This document shows, piece after piece, positions 1 to 8,127 of a stretch of 64,000 bases of DNA; positions within the stretch are counted from its first letter, which is position 1; each line of letters opens with the position of its first letter. This stretch comes from Kaistia defluvii (GTDB lineage Bacteria; Pseudomonadota; Alphaproteobacteria; Rhizobiales; Kaistiaceae): assembly GCF_040548815.1 (NCBI RefSeq), contig NZ_JBEPSM010000004.1, positions 124,001 through 188,000 on the forward strand, read 5' to 3'. A program made the position numbers and the translations under genes. The notes under the pieces were generated by a model, which was not told the DNA's origin, made no database searches, and saw only the letters and a program-made list of their open reading frames with translations.

Positions 1-10
1 CCCACCCTCG

Positions 11-124
11 CGTCATCCCGGGCTTTGACCCGGGATCCATCCAGCAGGGGCGATGGCGCCCAAGGCTTCCCGGGAACCGGCGGCATGGCTCCCGGATCTC
101 CGCTTCGCTGCGTCCGGGATGACG
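11..124. repeat. Palindromic repeat family B, inverted pair
   Basis: Positions 11-40 read CGTCATCCCGGG, a short loop, then CCCGGGATCCAT. Positions 89-124 carry the reverse orientation, ending in CCGGGATGACG. The same family recurs at 7927-7954, 30903-30931 and 30978-31006. Each copy can form a hairpin. No gene is visible at 1-290 apart from these repeats. Confidence 0.7.
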
Positions 125-144
125 CCGGAGGATGGCTCAAGCAA

Positions 145-280
145 GCCCCTCACCCCACCCTCCCCCGCAAGCGGGCGAGGGCTTTTGGCTAGCGCGTGGG
201 AAACAATTCGCGTGGTTCGATAGAGCTCGATGAAGGTGAGCGTCCCCTCGCCCGCTTGCGGGAGAGGGACAGGGTGAGGG
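145..280. repeat. Palindromic repeat family E, inverted pair
   Basis: One copy (145-184) runs from CCCCTCACCCCACCC through a CCGCAAGCGGG core. The second copy (243-280) is its inverse, with CCCGCTTGCGGGAGAGGG followed by GGTGAGGG. Similar copies occur at 22012-22038 and 57031-57149. The pair lies just downstream of cpdR (minus strand) and could also act as a transcript-end hairpin. Confidence 0.65.
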
Positions 281-290
281 TCTACCTCTC

Positions 291-680
291 CTACGCCACC
301 GCGGAACGCAGATTGTTGGAATTCAGCGCGCATTTGACGATGTGGCGGATCTCGGCCAGCGAGAAGGGCTTGGTCACCACGTCGAAGATCAGCTCGGCGA
401 GGCCATCGGCCCGCTCGCGCTGGTCGGCGAAGCCCGTCATCAGCAGGATGGTCAGGTCGCGATATTGCGACGCCGCCGCGTGGGTCAGCGCGATGCCGTC
501 CATGATCGGCATCTTGATGTCGGTGAGCAGCAGGTCGAACGCGCCCTTTTCGCGGATCAGCACATCGAGGGCGTCCTCGCCGTCTTCGGCCGTCAGCACG
601 TCATGGCCGTCCATCATCAGCGCGCGCGATACGAACATCCGCACCGCGTCATCGTCTTCGGTCACCAGAATGCGCGCCAT
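291..680 (-). CDS. cpdR: Single-domain response regulator, CpdR-type
   Basis: This 129-residue protein is a stand-alone receiver domain. It shows the acidic pocket at residues 8-11 (EDDD), the phospho-acceptor Asp54 in the LLTDIKMP context, a conserved Thr near residue 82 (LLMTGF) and the invariant Lys in VVTKPF near residue 105. There is no output domain. Length and overall sequence resemble CpdR of Caulobacter and rhizobia. In Caulobacter, CpdR is phosphorylated through the CckA-ChpT relay and, when unphosphorylated, primes ClpXP for degradation of cell-cycle proteins. The start is the only sensible Met, directly before the first beta strand. Assignment as CpdR rather than another single-domain receiver rests on family resemblance. 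Confidence 0.82.
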   Translation of the reverse strand: MARILVTEDDDAVRMFVSRALMMDGHDVLTAEDGEDALDVLIREKGAFDLLLTDIKMPIMDGIALTHAAASQYRDLTILLMTGFADQRERADGLAELIFDVVTKPFSLAEIRHIVKCALNSNNLRSAVA

Positions 681-817
681 CAGGTCCGTTCCCAGAGCAT
701 GATCCCCGGGGCGAAACCGGCCCCGATGGGATCATCCGTCAAACAATCAGACCGGGATCATCGCCCATTCCCCTAAACAGATCGTGACCTCGGCGCGCGA
801 AGTGGCAAATCAAAACG

Positions 818-850
818 GGACAGGCGCGCCGGGGTCCGACGCGCCTGTCC
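818..850 (-). terminator. Rho-independent terminator of hpt
   Basis: An 11-bp perfect stem (GGACAGGCGCG at 818-828 and CGCGCCTGTCC at 840-850) encloses an 11-nt loop. On the minus strand it is followed by CGTTTTGATTTG. It lies 44 bp after the hpt stop. Confidence 0.75.
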
Positions 851-894
851 GAAATTCCTGCAATCCGGGGAATCGCCTACGCGGCGAAACCGCT

Positions 895-1440
895 CTATTC
901 GGCGTCTTCCACGACACCGACGAAGGGCAGCTCGCGAAAGGCGTGCGCGACATCCATGCCGTAGCCGACGACGAACAGGTCGGGGCAATAGAAGCCGACA
1001 TGGTCGGCGGTGATGTCGGTGGCGCGCTTGCCCGGCTTGTCGAGCAGCACGGCGATGCCGACCCGGGCGGCGCCGCGCTCCTGCATCAGCTTGCGGGCGA
1101 AATCGAGCGTCCGGCCGGATTCGAGGATGTCGTCGATCAGCAGTACGTCGCGGCCGGCGACCTCGCTTTCGATGTCCTTGACGACGCGGACCGTGCCGGC
1201 CGAGGTCGTGCCCGTGCCATAGCTCGACAGCGAGATGAACTCGACCTCCGGCGCCATGCCGGCGCCGTGCAGGGCGCGGATCAGGTCGGCGGCGAAGACG
1301 AAGCTGCCCTTCAGGATCGAGATGACCAGCAGGTCACGATAGCCGGCAGCGGCGATCTCGGTGGCAAGCTCGGCGTTGCGCCGGGCAATGTCGGGAATGT
1401 CATAGAGAACCCGGATCGACCGGCCGCGGACTACTGGCAT
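895..1440 (-). CDS. hpt: Hypoxanthine phosphoribosyltransferase
   Basis: This 181-residue purine salvage enzyme converts hypoxanthine (and guanine) plus PRPP to IMP/GMP. The PRPP-binding signature VLLIDDILESGRTL lies near residues 113-126. Type I PRTase features ISILKGSFVF (near residue 40) and SLSSYG (near residue 73) are present, as is the C-terminal FVVGYGMD base-binding region. The reading frame is open further upstream, but the ATG at 1440 is chosen because AAGGAAAG precedes it and the family begins near here. That ribosome binding site lies in an inverted repeat (see the regulatory entry). The gene is monocistronic, ends in a clear terminator and is divergent from ftsE. Confidence 0.9.
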   Translation of the reverse strand: MPVVRGRSIRVLYDIPDIARRNAELATEIAAAGYRDLLVISILKGSFVFAADLIRALHGAGMAPEVEFISLSSYGTGTTSAGTVRVVKDIESEVAGRDVLLIDDILESGRTLDFARKLMQERGAARVGIAVLLDKPGKRATDITADHVGFYCPDLFVVGYGMDVAHAFRELPFVGVVEDAE

Positions 1441-1914
1441 CACTTCTTTCCTTCGTTGGCGAGAGCGGCGATGGCGCACCGAACGAAGGAAGTTGCCCCC
1501 TCGCGCGCCGTCTCGCTCGTCCGGCCGGGCGGTCAGGCCCGGGAAAGCAGTTCTCTTAGTCGCGGAATGGTCCGATGTCACCGAAAACGAGCCCGGAGGA
1601 GCGGAAAGCGGGCGCGATCTCCGCAATTTGTCGCAGCCAGGCCGGTATCATCGCCGATCGGCCGGCTTTGGCCACATAAAATCGCGGGGCCGGTGCCTTT
1701 GGCCCGGCGGTCGTCAGGTCCGCATGCCGCTGCTTTGCCTTGATCGGCTGCCATATCGACCGGGAACCGCCCGGTCGTCCGGGCATCGCTAACAACTCGT
1801 TAACGCTGATCCCGGCAAGCTGTGCGAATCGTCCCCGTCCCGGTGCGGTGGATTCCAGCGCGGCCGGGCGCGGCGGCCCACCACGGCAGAGAGAGCGGAA
1901 ACAGGAAAAATACG
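1441..1914. other. Intergenic region between hpt and ftsE
   Basis: This 474-bp divergent intergenic region has no credible ORF. It contains the hpt leader with its inverted repeat (1448-1491) and GGGGCC/GGCCC-type hairpins near 1685-1710. I could not identify a convincing promoter for ftsE. Confidence 0.5.
1448..1491 (-). promoter_or_regulatory. Inverted repeat covering the hpt ribosome binding site
   Basis: TTCCTTCGTT (1448-1457) and AACGAAGGAA (1482-1491) form a perfect 10-bp inverted repeat with a 24-nt spacer. In the hpt transcript the 3' arm contains the AAGGAA ribosome binding site just before the ATG at 1440. The stem would therefore hide the site, or the repeat may be a DNA operator. 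Confidence 0.5.
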
Positions 1915-2574
1915 GTGATCCGCTTCGAAAATGTCGGCCTGCGTTATGGCATGGGTGCCGAGGTCCTTCGCGACCTCTCCTTCCAGATCGCGCCCAAATC
2001 CTTCCAGTTCCTGACCGGCCCGTCCGGCGCGGGCAAGTCGACCTTGCTGCGCCTGCTCTGCCTGTCGCTGAAGCCGACGCGCGGCCTCATCACCGTGTTC
2101 GATCGCGATGTGGTGACCCTGCCCAAGGCCGACCTGCCGGCGCTGCGCCGACGCGTCGGCGTCGTGTTCCAGGATTTCCGCCTGCTCGACCACCTGACCA
2201 CCTTCGAGAACGTCGCGCTGCCCTTGCGCGTGCTCGGCCGCGAGGAATCAAGCTACCGCGCCGACGTCATCGAGCTTTTGAAATGGGTCGGCCTCGGCGA
2301 CCGCGTGCAGGCCCTGCCGCCGATCCTTTCCGGCGGCGAGAAGCAGCGCGCCGCGATCGCCCGCGCGCTGATCGGCCAGCCGGAGATCCTGCTCGCCGAC
2401 GAGCCAACCGGCAATGTCGACCCGCCGCTCGCCAAGCGCCTGCTGCGGCTGTTCGTCGAGCTCAACCGGCTGGGCACCTCGGTCGTCATCGCCACCCACG
2501 ATATCGGGTTGATGAACCAGTTCGACGCACGTCGTCTCGTGCTGCATGAAGGACGGCTGTCGATCTATGAGTGA
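1915..2574 (+). CDS. ftsE: Cell division ATP-binding protein FtsE
   Basis: This 219-residue ABC ATPase partners FtsX at the division septum. In other bacteria the complex controls septal peptidoglycan hydrolases. Walker A (GPSGAGKST, near residues 36-44), a Q-loop (VVFQDF, near residue 86), the signature LSGGEKQR (near residue 140) and Walker B ILLADEPTGNVD (near residue 160) are all visible. The start is GTG at 1915, chosen because AGGA lies upstream and the family begins with an I-x-F-x-N-V strand here. The length fits the usual 220 residues. It overlaps ftsX by 8 bases, so the two are translationally coupled. Confidence 0.93.
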   Translation: MIRFENVGLRYGMGAEVLRDLSFQIAPKSFQFLTGPSGAGKSTLLRLLCLSLKPTRGLITVFDRDVVTLPKADLPALRRRVGVVFQDFRLLDHLTTFENVALPLRVLGREESSYRADVIELLKWVGLGDRVQALPPILSGGEKQRAAIARALIGQPEILLADEPTGNVDPPLAKRLLRLFVELNRLGTSVVIATHDIGLMNQFDARRLVLHEGRLSIYE

Positions 2575-3559
2575 ACGCGCCGTCCATCGAGGCCCGGGCC
2601 TGTTTCGCCGGATGTTCGGAGCGATCCTGCCGTCGCGCCGCCGCCGGTCCCGCACCGGCACGCCGGTCTCGGCGCCGATCGTCCCGGCGCAGTCGATCGC
2701 CGGCAAGTCGCTGATGATCGTCATCGCCATCATGAGCTTCCTCGCCTGCCTGACGCTGGGCGCCGTATCGCTGGTGCGCGACGCCTCGCTGGGCTGGCAG
2801 GCGGATATCGTGCGCGAGGTCACCATCCAGGTCCGGCCGGTCGATGGCGTCGATACGGCGGCGGAAGCGGCCAAGGCTTCGGCCATCGCCGCCTCGATGC
2901 CGGGCGTCGCCCAGGCGCGCGTGCTGGAGGACTGGGAAAACGCCAAGCTGCTGGAGCCATGGCTCGGCAGCGGCCTCGACATGAGCGATCTGCCGATTCC
3001 TCACCTGATCGTCGTCGAACTGGCCGACCCCGACGCCGTCGACCTGATCGCGCTCGCCTCCCGCCTCGACAAGGAGGTGAAGGGCGCCAGCCTGGACGAT
3101 CACCGCAACTGGACCGATCGGCTGAAGACCATGGCCAACGCCACGGTGATCATCGGCGTCTCGATCCTCGGCCTCGTCTTCATCGCCACGGTGCTGTCGG
3201 TGATCTTCGCGACGCGCGGCGCCATGGCGTCGAACCGCGACATCGTTTCCGTGCTGCATTATGTCGGCGCCGAAGCGAGCTTCATCGCGCGCGAATTCCA
3301 GCGCCACTTCCTGTTTCTCGGCCTGAAGGGCGGGTTGCTCGGCGCGTCGGGCGCGGCGATTCTGTTCGCCGTGCTTTCCTTCTTCATCGGCCGCTCGATC
3401 GCGACGCCGGAGGGCGACCAAGTCTCCGCCCTGTTCGGCCGCTTCGCCATTGGCCCGACCGGCTATCTCGGCGCGCTGGTCATCGCGCTTCTGATCGGCG
3501 TGATGACCGCGATTACCTCGCGCCTTACCGTTTATCGTCACCTGGCCTCGATCGAATGA
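2567..3559 (+). CDS. ftsX: Cell division protein FtsX
   Basis: This 330-residue inner-membrane partner of FtsE has the family layout. There is an Arg-rich cytoplasmic N-terminus and a first transmembrane helix around residues 43-65. A periplasmic loop follows, then three more helices: near residues 190-215, near 240-265, and at the C-terminus before the final RLTVYRHLASIE segment. The ATG at 2567 overlaps the end of ftsE by 8 bases and is preferred over an in-frame Met 7 codons upstream, deeper inside ftsE. The stop codon overlaps the next start by 4 bases (ATGA), making ftsE-ftsX-YdcF one operon. Confidence 0.92.
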   Translation: MSERAVHRGPGLFRRMFGAILPSRRRRSRTGTPVSAPIVPAQSIAGKSLMIVIAIMSFLACLTLGAVSLVRDASLGWQADIVREVTIQVRPVDGVDTAAEAAKASAIAASMPGVAQARVLEDWENAKLLEPWLGSGLDMSDLPIPHLIVVELADPDAVDLIALASRLDKEVKGASLDDHRNWTDRLKTMANATVIIGVSILGLVFIATVLSVIFATRGAMASNRDIVSVLHYVGAEASFIAREFQRHFLFLGLKGGLLGASGAAILFAVLSFFIGRSIATPEGDQVSALFGRFAIGPTGYLGALVIALLIGVMTAITSRLTVYRHLASIE

Positions 3560-4401
3560 GCGCCGAAGCGCCCTTGTCCCCCGCTCCGCGCGACGACGCG
3601 CAGTCCGCCCACTCTTGGCCGCAATCCGCTTGCAATCTGGCCTCCATGAGTGACGCGGCCCAAACCGATCCGGACCTTGGCCGACGGAGTTTCGCCGGCG
3701 CATCCGCGCGCGGCCATGCGCGCCGCCCCCATCCGGCCCCAGGCCGCCGCCCCTTCATCACCGTTCTGCTGCTGCTCGCGATCGCCGGATCCTTCGCCGG
3801 CATCGATTTCGCGCGCTTCGCCCGCCAGGTCGCCAATCTGAGCCCGCCGACGGATGCGACGGCGGAAGGCATCGTCGCGCTCACGGGCGGAACGGCGCGA
3901 ATCGACGGCGCGCTGGCGCTGCTGCGCGACAACCGCGCCGAGAAACTGCTGATCTCCGGCGTCAATCCGGCGGTCGGCCGGCACGACATCGCCCGCGCGG
4001 TCGAGAGCGAGGAAAGCGTCGTGCTCGACCAGCGCGTCGATCTCGGCCACGCTGCGCGCGACACGATCGGCAATGCCGACGAGACCCGCGCCTGGGTGGA
4101 AAAGCAGGGCATTCACTCGCTGATCATCGTCACCAGCGACTATCACATGCCCCGAAGCATGGTCGAACTCGGCCGCGCCATGCCCGGCGTGCGGCTCATT
4201 CCCTACCCGGTTTCCAACAAGCAGCTCGAAATGGACCGTTGGTGGCGGCACGCGGCATCAGTAAAGCTTCTCCTCAGCGAGTACCTGAAGTATACGCTCG
4301 CTCGTGCGCGGCTCGCCTTCGAGACGCCGCGGGGGGAAAGCGTCACCGCCTATGCTGCGGACACGCATACTCACGCGACAACGGGCGGGGTTCTGCGCTG
4401 A
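3556..4401 (+). CDS. YdcF-family (DUF218) membrane protein
   Basis: This 281-residue protein has a long Pro/Arg-rich N-terminus, one transmembrane helix at about residues 71-90, and a DUF218/YdcF domain. Domain features are IVALTGGTARIDGALALL, EKLLISGVNP and LIIVTSDYHMPRSMVEL. YdcF-family proteins are linked to envelope metabolism, and relatives such as SanA and ElyC affect peptidoglycan or envelope polymer assembly; the substrate is unknown. The ATG at 3556 gives a 4-base overlap with ftsX. An internal ATG at 3646 would shorten the N-terminus by 30 residues. Linkage to ftsEX and plsC fits an envelope role. Confidence 0.85.
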   Translation: MSAEAPLSPAPRDDAQSAHSWPQSACNLASMSDAAQTDPDLGRRSFAGASARGHARRPHPAPGRRPFITVLLLLAIAGSFAGIDFARFARQVANLSPPTDATAEGIVALTGGTARIDGALALLRDNRAEKLLISGVNPAVGRHDIARAVESEESVVLDQRVDLGHAARDTIGNADETRAWVEKQGIHSLIIVTSDYHMPRSMVELGRAMPGVRLIPYPVSNKQLEMDRWWRHAASVKLLLSEYLKYTLARARLAFETPRGESVTAYAADTHTHATTGGVLR

Positions 4402-4436
4402 CGCCGTATTGTTCGACGCCGACGTAGAACCGCACC

Positions 4437-5228
4437 ATGCTGATCCTTCGCTCACTGCTCTTCCAGGCCGCGTTCTATCTGATCATGGCGATCATTCTCG
4501 CCGTGACGCTTCCGTTTTTCTTCTTCCTGCCGCATCGCGCCGCCATCGCCGTGGTCAAGTTCTGGACCGCCTCGTCGATGTGGGCGCTGCGCGTGTTCGC
4601 CGGCACGAAGATCGAAGTTCGCGGCATCGAGAAGCTGCCCAAGGGCGGCGGTTTGATCGCGCCGAAGCACCAGTCCGCCTTCGAGACGATGGCGCTGTTT
4701 CCCATGCTCGACGATCCGACCTATGTGATGAAGCGCCAGCTGATGTGGATCCCGCTGTTCGGCTGGTACACCTGGAAGGCCGGCATGATACCGGTCGACC
4801 GCGCCGGCGGCTCCAAGGCGCTGCGCAAGCTCGCGGCCGACGCGAAGGAAGCCGTGCAGGAAGGCCGCCAGGTCATCCTGTTTCCGGAAGGCACGCGCCG
4901 CACGGCCGGCTCGCCGCCCGACTACAAGTTCGGCATCATCCATCTCTATCGCGAGCTGAAGGTCCCGGTGGTGCCGATCGCGATGAATTCGGGCCTGTAC
5001 TGGCCGCGCAAGAGCTTCCTGCGCTTCCCCGGCACCATCGTCATCGAAGTGCTCGACCCGATCCCGCCGGGCCTCGATTCGAAGACCTTCCTGGCGACGC
5101 TGATCGGCGTTCTGGAGCCGGCGACCGACAAGCTGCTGGTCGAGGCCGCCGAAGGCCCCTTGCCCCCGCCGCTGCCGCCGGAAGCCGCCTCCCGCATCGA
5201 CACGATCCGGGCAAGCCAGTCGGCCTGA
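4437..5228 (+). CDS. plsC: 1-acyl-sn-glycerol-3-phosphate acyltransferase (PlsC family)
   Basis: This 263-residue membrane acyltransferase makes phosphatidic acid from lysophosphatidic acid. An N-terminal hydrophobic segment occupies residues 1-30. The catalytic block reads HQSAFE near residue 80, i.e. HX4E instead of the textbook HX4D, a variant I believe occurs in a branch of this family. The phosphate-binding FPEGTR motif is near residue 152 and a VPVVPIAMNSG strand follows. It starts 35 bases after the YdcF stop and probably belongs to the ftsEX operon. A palindromic repeat pair follows it. Confidence 0.88.
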   Translation: MLILRSLLFQAAFYLIMAIILAVTLPFFFFLPHRAAIAVVKFWTASSMWALRVFAGTKIEVRGIEKLPKGGGLIAPKHQSAFETMALFPMLDDPTYVMKRQLMWIPLFGWYTWKAGMIPVDRAGGSKALRKLAADAKEAVQEGRQVILFPEGTRRTAGSPPDYKFGIIHLYRELKVPVVPIAMNSGLYWPRKSFLRFPGTIVIEVLDPIPPGLDSKTFLATLIGVLEPATDKLLVEAAEGPLPPPLPPEAASRIDTIRASQSA

Positions 5229-5263
5229 ACTGAGAGCCGTCGTCTCGAAGCACGAGCCCGCCT

Positions 5264-5387
5264 TCACCTCCCCCTGAGGGAGAGGTCGACGCACGCAGTG
5301 CGGCGGGTGAGGGTTTACGCCCTCTCCGGACAGGTCCCTAAACCCTCACCCGGAGCTTCGCTCCGACCTCTCCCTCAGGGAGAGGTA
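5264..5387. repeat. Palindromic repeat family A, inverted pair
   Basis: Copy 1 (5264-5316) has CTGAGGGAGAGGTCGAC followed by GGCGGGTGAGGGTTT. Copy 2 (5341-5387) is inverted, from AACCCTCACCC through GGAGCTTCGCTCC to CTCCCTCAGGGAGAGG. Further copies lie at 8061-8104 and 31178-31230. The pair separates the convergent plsC and cyclotransferase genes. Confidence 0.75.
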
Positions 5388-5416
5388 AGGCCTTAGATTT
5401 CTTGCGACCTATCCAG

Positions 5417-5947
5417 CTAGGCCTCCGCCAGAAGCTGTTCCGCCAGCCATTCGAGCTGCGGATCCTCGATGCCGAGGCTTGCCAGATGCGCGGCCGTGGC
5501 AAGCACGTAGTCCCGGTTGCTGCCGGCCTTGCCGACGCTGTCGCGCACCTGCGCCAGAACCGCCTCGCGCGAGAGATCTCCGGCATATTGCGGATGGTCG
5601 CGGTCGACGACATAGGTCACCGCCTGCACATAGTCCCGCGCCGGCCGCTCGAGCCGGATGCTGCGCTCGACCTCCAGATAGGAATTGGTCACCAGCTCAC
5701 GCTCGCGAAGATAGGTGAGGACCGATTCCCGCGCCTCCGGCGCGACGCGAAACGCCATGCCGCGGCAAGAGCCGCCGCGATCGAGGCCGAGCACCAGCCC
5801 GGGATGCTCCGGCGTCCCGCGATAGACATAGGACTGGACGCAGAAGGCGCGCCGCTCGCCTTCGAGATGCGCCGGATGCGCTTCCTCGAAGACGAAGCCG
5901 GGCCGCCACATCAGCGAGCCATAGCCAAAGACCCAGAAATCGGACAT
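5417..5947 (-). CDS. Gamma-glutamylcyclotransferase, ChaC-like
   Basis: This 176-residue protein carries the ChaC/GGCT substrate-binding signature FGYGSLMW at residues 6-13. The conserved acidic catalytic region is near ERELVTNSYLEVE (residues 90-102). ChaC enzymes cleave the gamma-glutamyl group of glutathione to 5-oxoproline and Cys-Gly. The start at 5947 puts the GYGSL strand at the usual distance; the frame is open upstream but there unlike the family. It is divergent from the DUF2125 gene, 71 bases away. Substrate specificity is inferred only. Confidence 0.85.
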   Translation of the reverse strand: MSDFWVFGYGSLMWRPGFVFEEAHPAHLEGERRAFCVQSYVYRGTPEHPGLVLGLDRGGSCRGMAFRVAPEARESVLTYLRERELVTNSYLEVERSIRLERPARDYVQAVTYVVDRDHPQYAGDLSREAVLAQVRDSVGKAGSNRDYVLATAAHLASLGIEDPQLEWLAEQLLAEA

Positions 5948-6018
5948 GAGTGCGTCCTCGAAAAGACAGATTATCACCGCGTAACAGCCGCCGCCCGCCA
6001 CATCAACGGAGGAAACGG

Positions 6019-7131
6019 ATGATCGACCCGGCCAAGACGGACGCAACCGCAGGCGCGGACGCTGCCGCGAAGACCCGGCCCCGTTCCGCCCGACGCAAGT
6101 TCCAGTTCGTCATCGCCGCCGCCGTGCTGCTTTGCGCGCTCTGGGCCGGCGGCTGGTTCTGGGCCAACCACATCGCGACCGAGCGAATCGCCGCCATGAA
6201 GGCGGATTTCGTCGCCGAGGGCGGCGTCATCGGCTGCGACGCCGAATCGCTGGGCGGCTTCCCGTTCAAGTTCACGCTCGATTGCGCCCCTGCCTCGCTG
6301 GAGCTGCCCTCGCGCGGCCTTTCGGCCAGCGTCGGCGCGCTGGAGGCGATCGCGCTGCTCTACAATCCCGGCCATGTGCTGGCCTCCGTCCAGGGACCGC
6401 TGGCGCTCAAGGCCCCGGGCGATCTCGCCGTCCAGGCGAACTGGACATCGCTGCAGACCAGCATCCGCGTCGGCACGTCGCGCCTGAAGCGCTTTTCCGC
6501 CGTCACCGACGACCTGACCACCACCATCAGCGCGCCGGCCGACCCCCGCCTGCCCACCGCCGCGCGGGCCAAGCATGCCGAACTGCATTTGCTGCAGAAC
6601 CACGCTGACGCCACGGCGCTGGACCTTGCCGGCACCGTCGACGGATTTGCCGCCACCATTCCCGGCGCGCCGCAGCTGCCCGATCTCGCCGCCCAGCTCT
6701 ACGCCACCCTGCCCGGCGCGCTGCCCGAGCTTCGTGACGGCCATGTCGATCCGCTGCCCGCCTGGCTCGCCGCCGGCGGACAGGTGAAGCTCGGCCAGCT
6801 CGGCATCGATATCGGCGGCTTCCTGGCCAATGCCAGCGGCGACCTCTCGGTCGCCCGCGACGGCGTCATCTCCGGCAAGGTCGCGATCCGTGTCGACCAG
6901 CTCGAAAAGCTGCCCGATCTCGCCGAGTTGCTCCATCCCGGCAGCCGCGACCGCGTGGCGCAGATCCTGGTCCCGCTCTCGGCCTTCCTGAAGCCGGTTC
7001 AGGTCGACGGCAAGACCTGGCGCGAGACGACGCTGACGATCAAGAACGGCCGGGTCTCGGCGGGCTTCATCCCGCTCGGCCGCCTGCCGCCGCTGAAGCT
7101 CGGCAATGCCGCCGGCGTCGCCGGCAGCTGA
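6019..7131 (+). CDS. DUF2125 domain protein
   Basis: This 370-residue protein has a basic N-terminus, a transmembrane anchor at about residues 28-46 (FVIAAAVLLCALWAGGWFW) and a long periplasmic region. It shows the DUF2125 hallmark of a Cys pair around a GFPF motif (IGCDAESLGGFPFKFTLDC). The function of this alphaproteobacterial family is not known. The ATG at 6019 has a strong GGAGG upstream. The gene lies between the ChaC-like gene and a racemase-family gene on the way to the tyrC cluster. Confidence 0.82.
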   Translation: MIDPAKTDATAGADAAAKTRPRSARRKFQFVIAAAVLLCALWAGGWFWANHIATERIAAMKADFVAEGGVIGCDAESLGGFPFKFTLDCAPASLELPSRGLSASVGALEAIALLYNPGHVLASVQGPLALKAPGDLAVQANWTSLQTSIRVGTSRLKRFSAVTDDLTTTISAPADPRLPTAARAKHAELHLLQNHADATALDLAGTVDGFAATIPGAPQLPDLAAQLYATLPGALPELRDGHVDPLPAWLAAGGQVKLGQLGIDIGGFLANASGDLSVARDGVISGKVAIRVDQLEKLPDLAELLHPGSRDRVAQILVPLSAFLKPVQVDGKTWRETTLTIKNGRVSAGFIPLGRLPPLKLGNAAGVAGS

Positions 7132-7193
7132 GCCGGTTCTGGCGCGCGCCTTGCTTGCCGGTATCGGCATGAAAGCACTCCGGAGACCTGCGC

Positions 7194-7868
7194 ATGATGG
7201 AACGGCCCGATGGCACCCAAGCCCCGCTGCGGCTTATGGTGATCAATCCCAACACGTCGGACGCGATCACGGCGAGGATCCAGGCCCTGGCCGAGGATGA
7301 GGCCGGGCCGGATGTCGCCGTCACCGCCGTCACCGCCCGCTTCGGCGCGCCCTATATCTCGGACCGGGCGGGTGCGGCGATCGCCGCCGACGCCGTGCTG
7401 GATGTCGCCAAGGCCGCGTCGCAGGAAAGCGGCGTGCCGGATGCGATCGTCATCGCCTGTTTCGGCGATCCCGGCCTCGACGCGCTGCAGGCCGCCTTCG
7501 CCTGCCCTGTCGTCGGCTTCGCCGAAGCCGGCCTTCGCGCGGCCGCGGCCGAGCCGGGTCCCTTCATGGTCGCCACCAATGGCGAAGCCTGGTGCGACAT
7601 GCTTTCGGAACTCGCCGGAACGATCGGCCTTTCCGACCGTATCTCCAGCTTCCTGTCGATCGGCGATGCCGCCGCGCGCGATGCCGAACTTTGCCGCGCG
7701 GTGATCACGGAAGAGGCGGAACGGACGGGCGCTGCCCGCGTGGTGCTCGGCGGCGCCGGCCTGATCCCGATCCTCGCCGACGTCGCCACCAACCTGCCGC
7801 TGCCGCTCATCGACCCGCACCGGACCGCGATCCGCAAGGCGATCGCACTGGCCCAAGCCGCGCGCTGA
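7194..7868 (+). CDS. Asp/Glu/hydantoin racemase family protein
   Basis: This 224-residue protein resembles hydantoin/aspartate-glutamate racemases. It opens with a NPNTS motif near residue 18 (VINPNTSDAITARI) and has a first catalytic Cys in ACFGDPGL near residue 86. At the place of the second catalytic Cys, where the family usually has a G-C-[AG]-G motif, the sequence is VVLGGAGLIPI. The base on that face is therefore missing and classical two-base racemisation is doubtful. It may belong to a non-racemase branch. GGAG precedes the ATG by 8 bases. The gene stands alone between repeats. Confidence 0.75.
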   Translation: MMERPDGTQAPLRLMVINPNTSDAITARIQALAEDEAGPDVAVTAVTARFGAPYISDRAGAAIAADAVLDVAKAASQESGVPDAIVIACFGDPGLDALQAAFACPVVGFAEAGLRAAAAEPGPFMVATNGEAWCDMLSELAGTIGLSDRISSFLSIGDAAARDAELCRAVITEEAERTGAARVVLGGAGLIPILADVATNLPLPLIDPHRTAIRKAIALAQAAR

Positions 7869-7926
7869 GGCCTCCTGGATCTTCGGGCGACATCGTTGGA
7901 ACGCCCAACGCACTGCCTCGCTCGGC

Positions 7927-7954
7927 CGTCATCCCGGCGGCGGCCGGGATCCAT
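7927..7954. repeat. Palindromic repeat family B copy
   Basis: CGTCATCCCGG, a short loop and CCGGGATCCAT, matching the copy at 11-40. Confidence 0.65.
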
Positions 7955-8060
7955 ACCCTCGACGCCGCCGGAGGGAGAACGGCCAAGGTTTGCCGGGCCG
8001 GTGTTTATGGCCCTCGGCCTTCGCGGGGGGCGACGAACTTGCCGTGCGTCGGAACCCGCA

Positions 8061-8104
8061 CCCTCACCCGGAGCTTCGCTCCGACCTCTCCCTCGGGGAG
8101 AGGT
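8061..8104. repeat. Palindromic repeat family A copy
   Basis: CCCTCACCCGGAGCTTCGCTCC followed by a CTCTCCCTCGGGGAGAG hairpin; nearly identical to 5343-5386. It lies 23 bases after the tyrC stop (minus strand). Confidence 0.75.
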
Positions 8105-8127
8105 GAAGCAAGCGCATGGCCTCAACC

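Noticed and set aside
4437..5228. HX4E instead of HX4D in PlsC as a sign of lost activity
   Set aside because: A Glu at this place is, to my knowledge, found in a branch of active PlsC homologues, and FPEGTR is intact.
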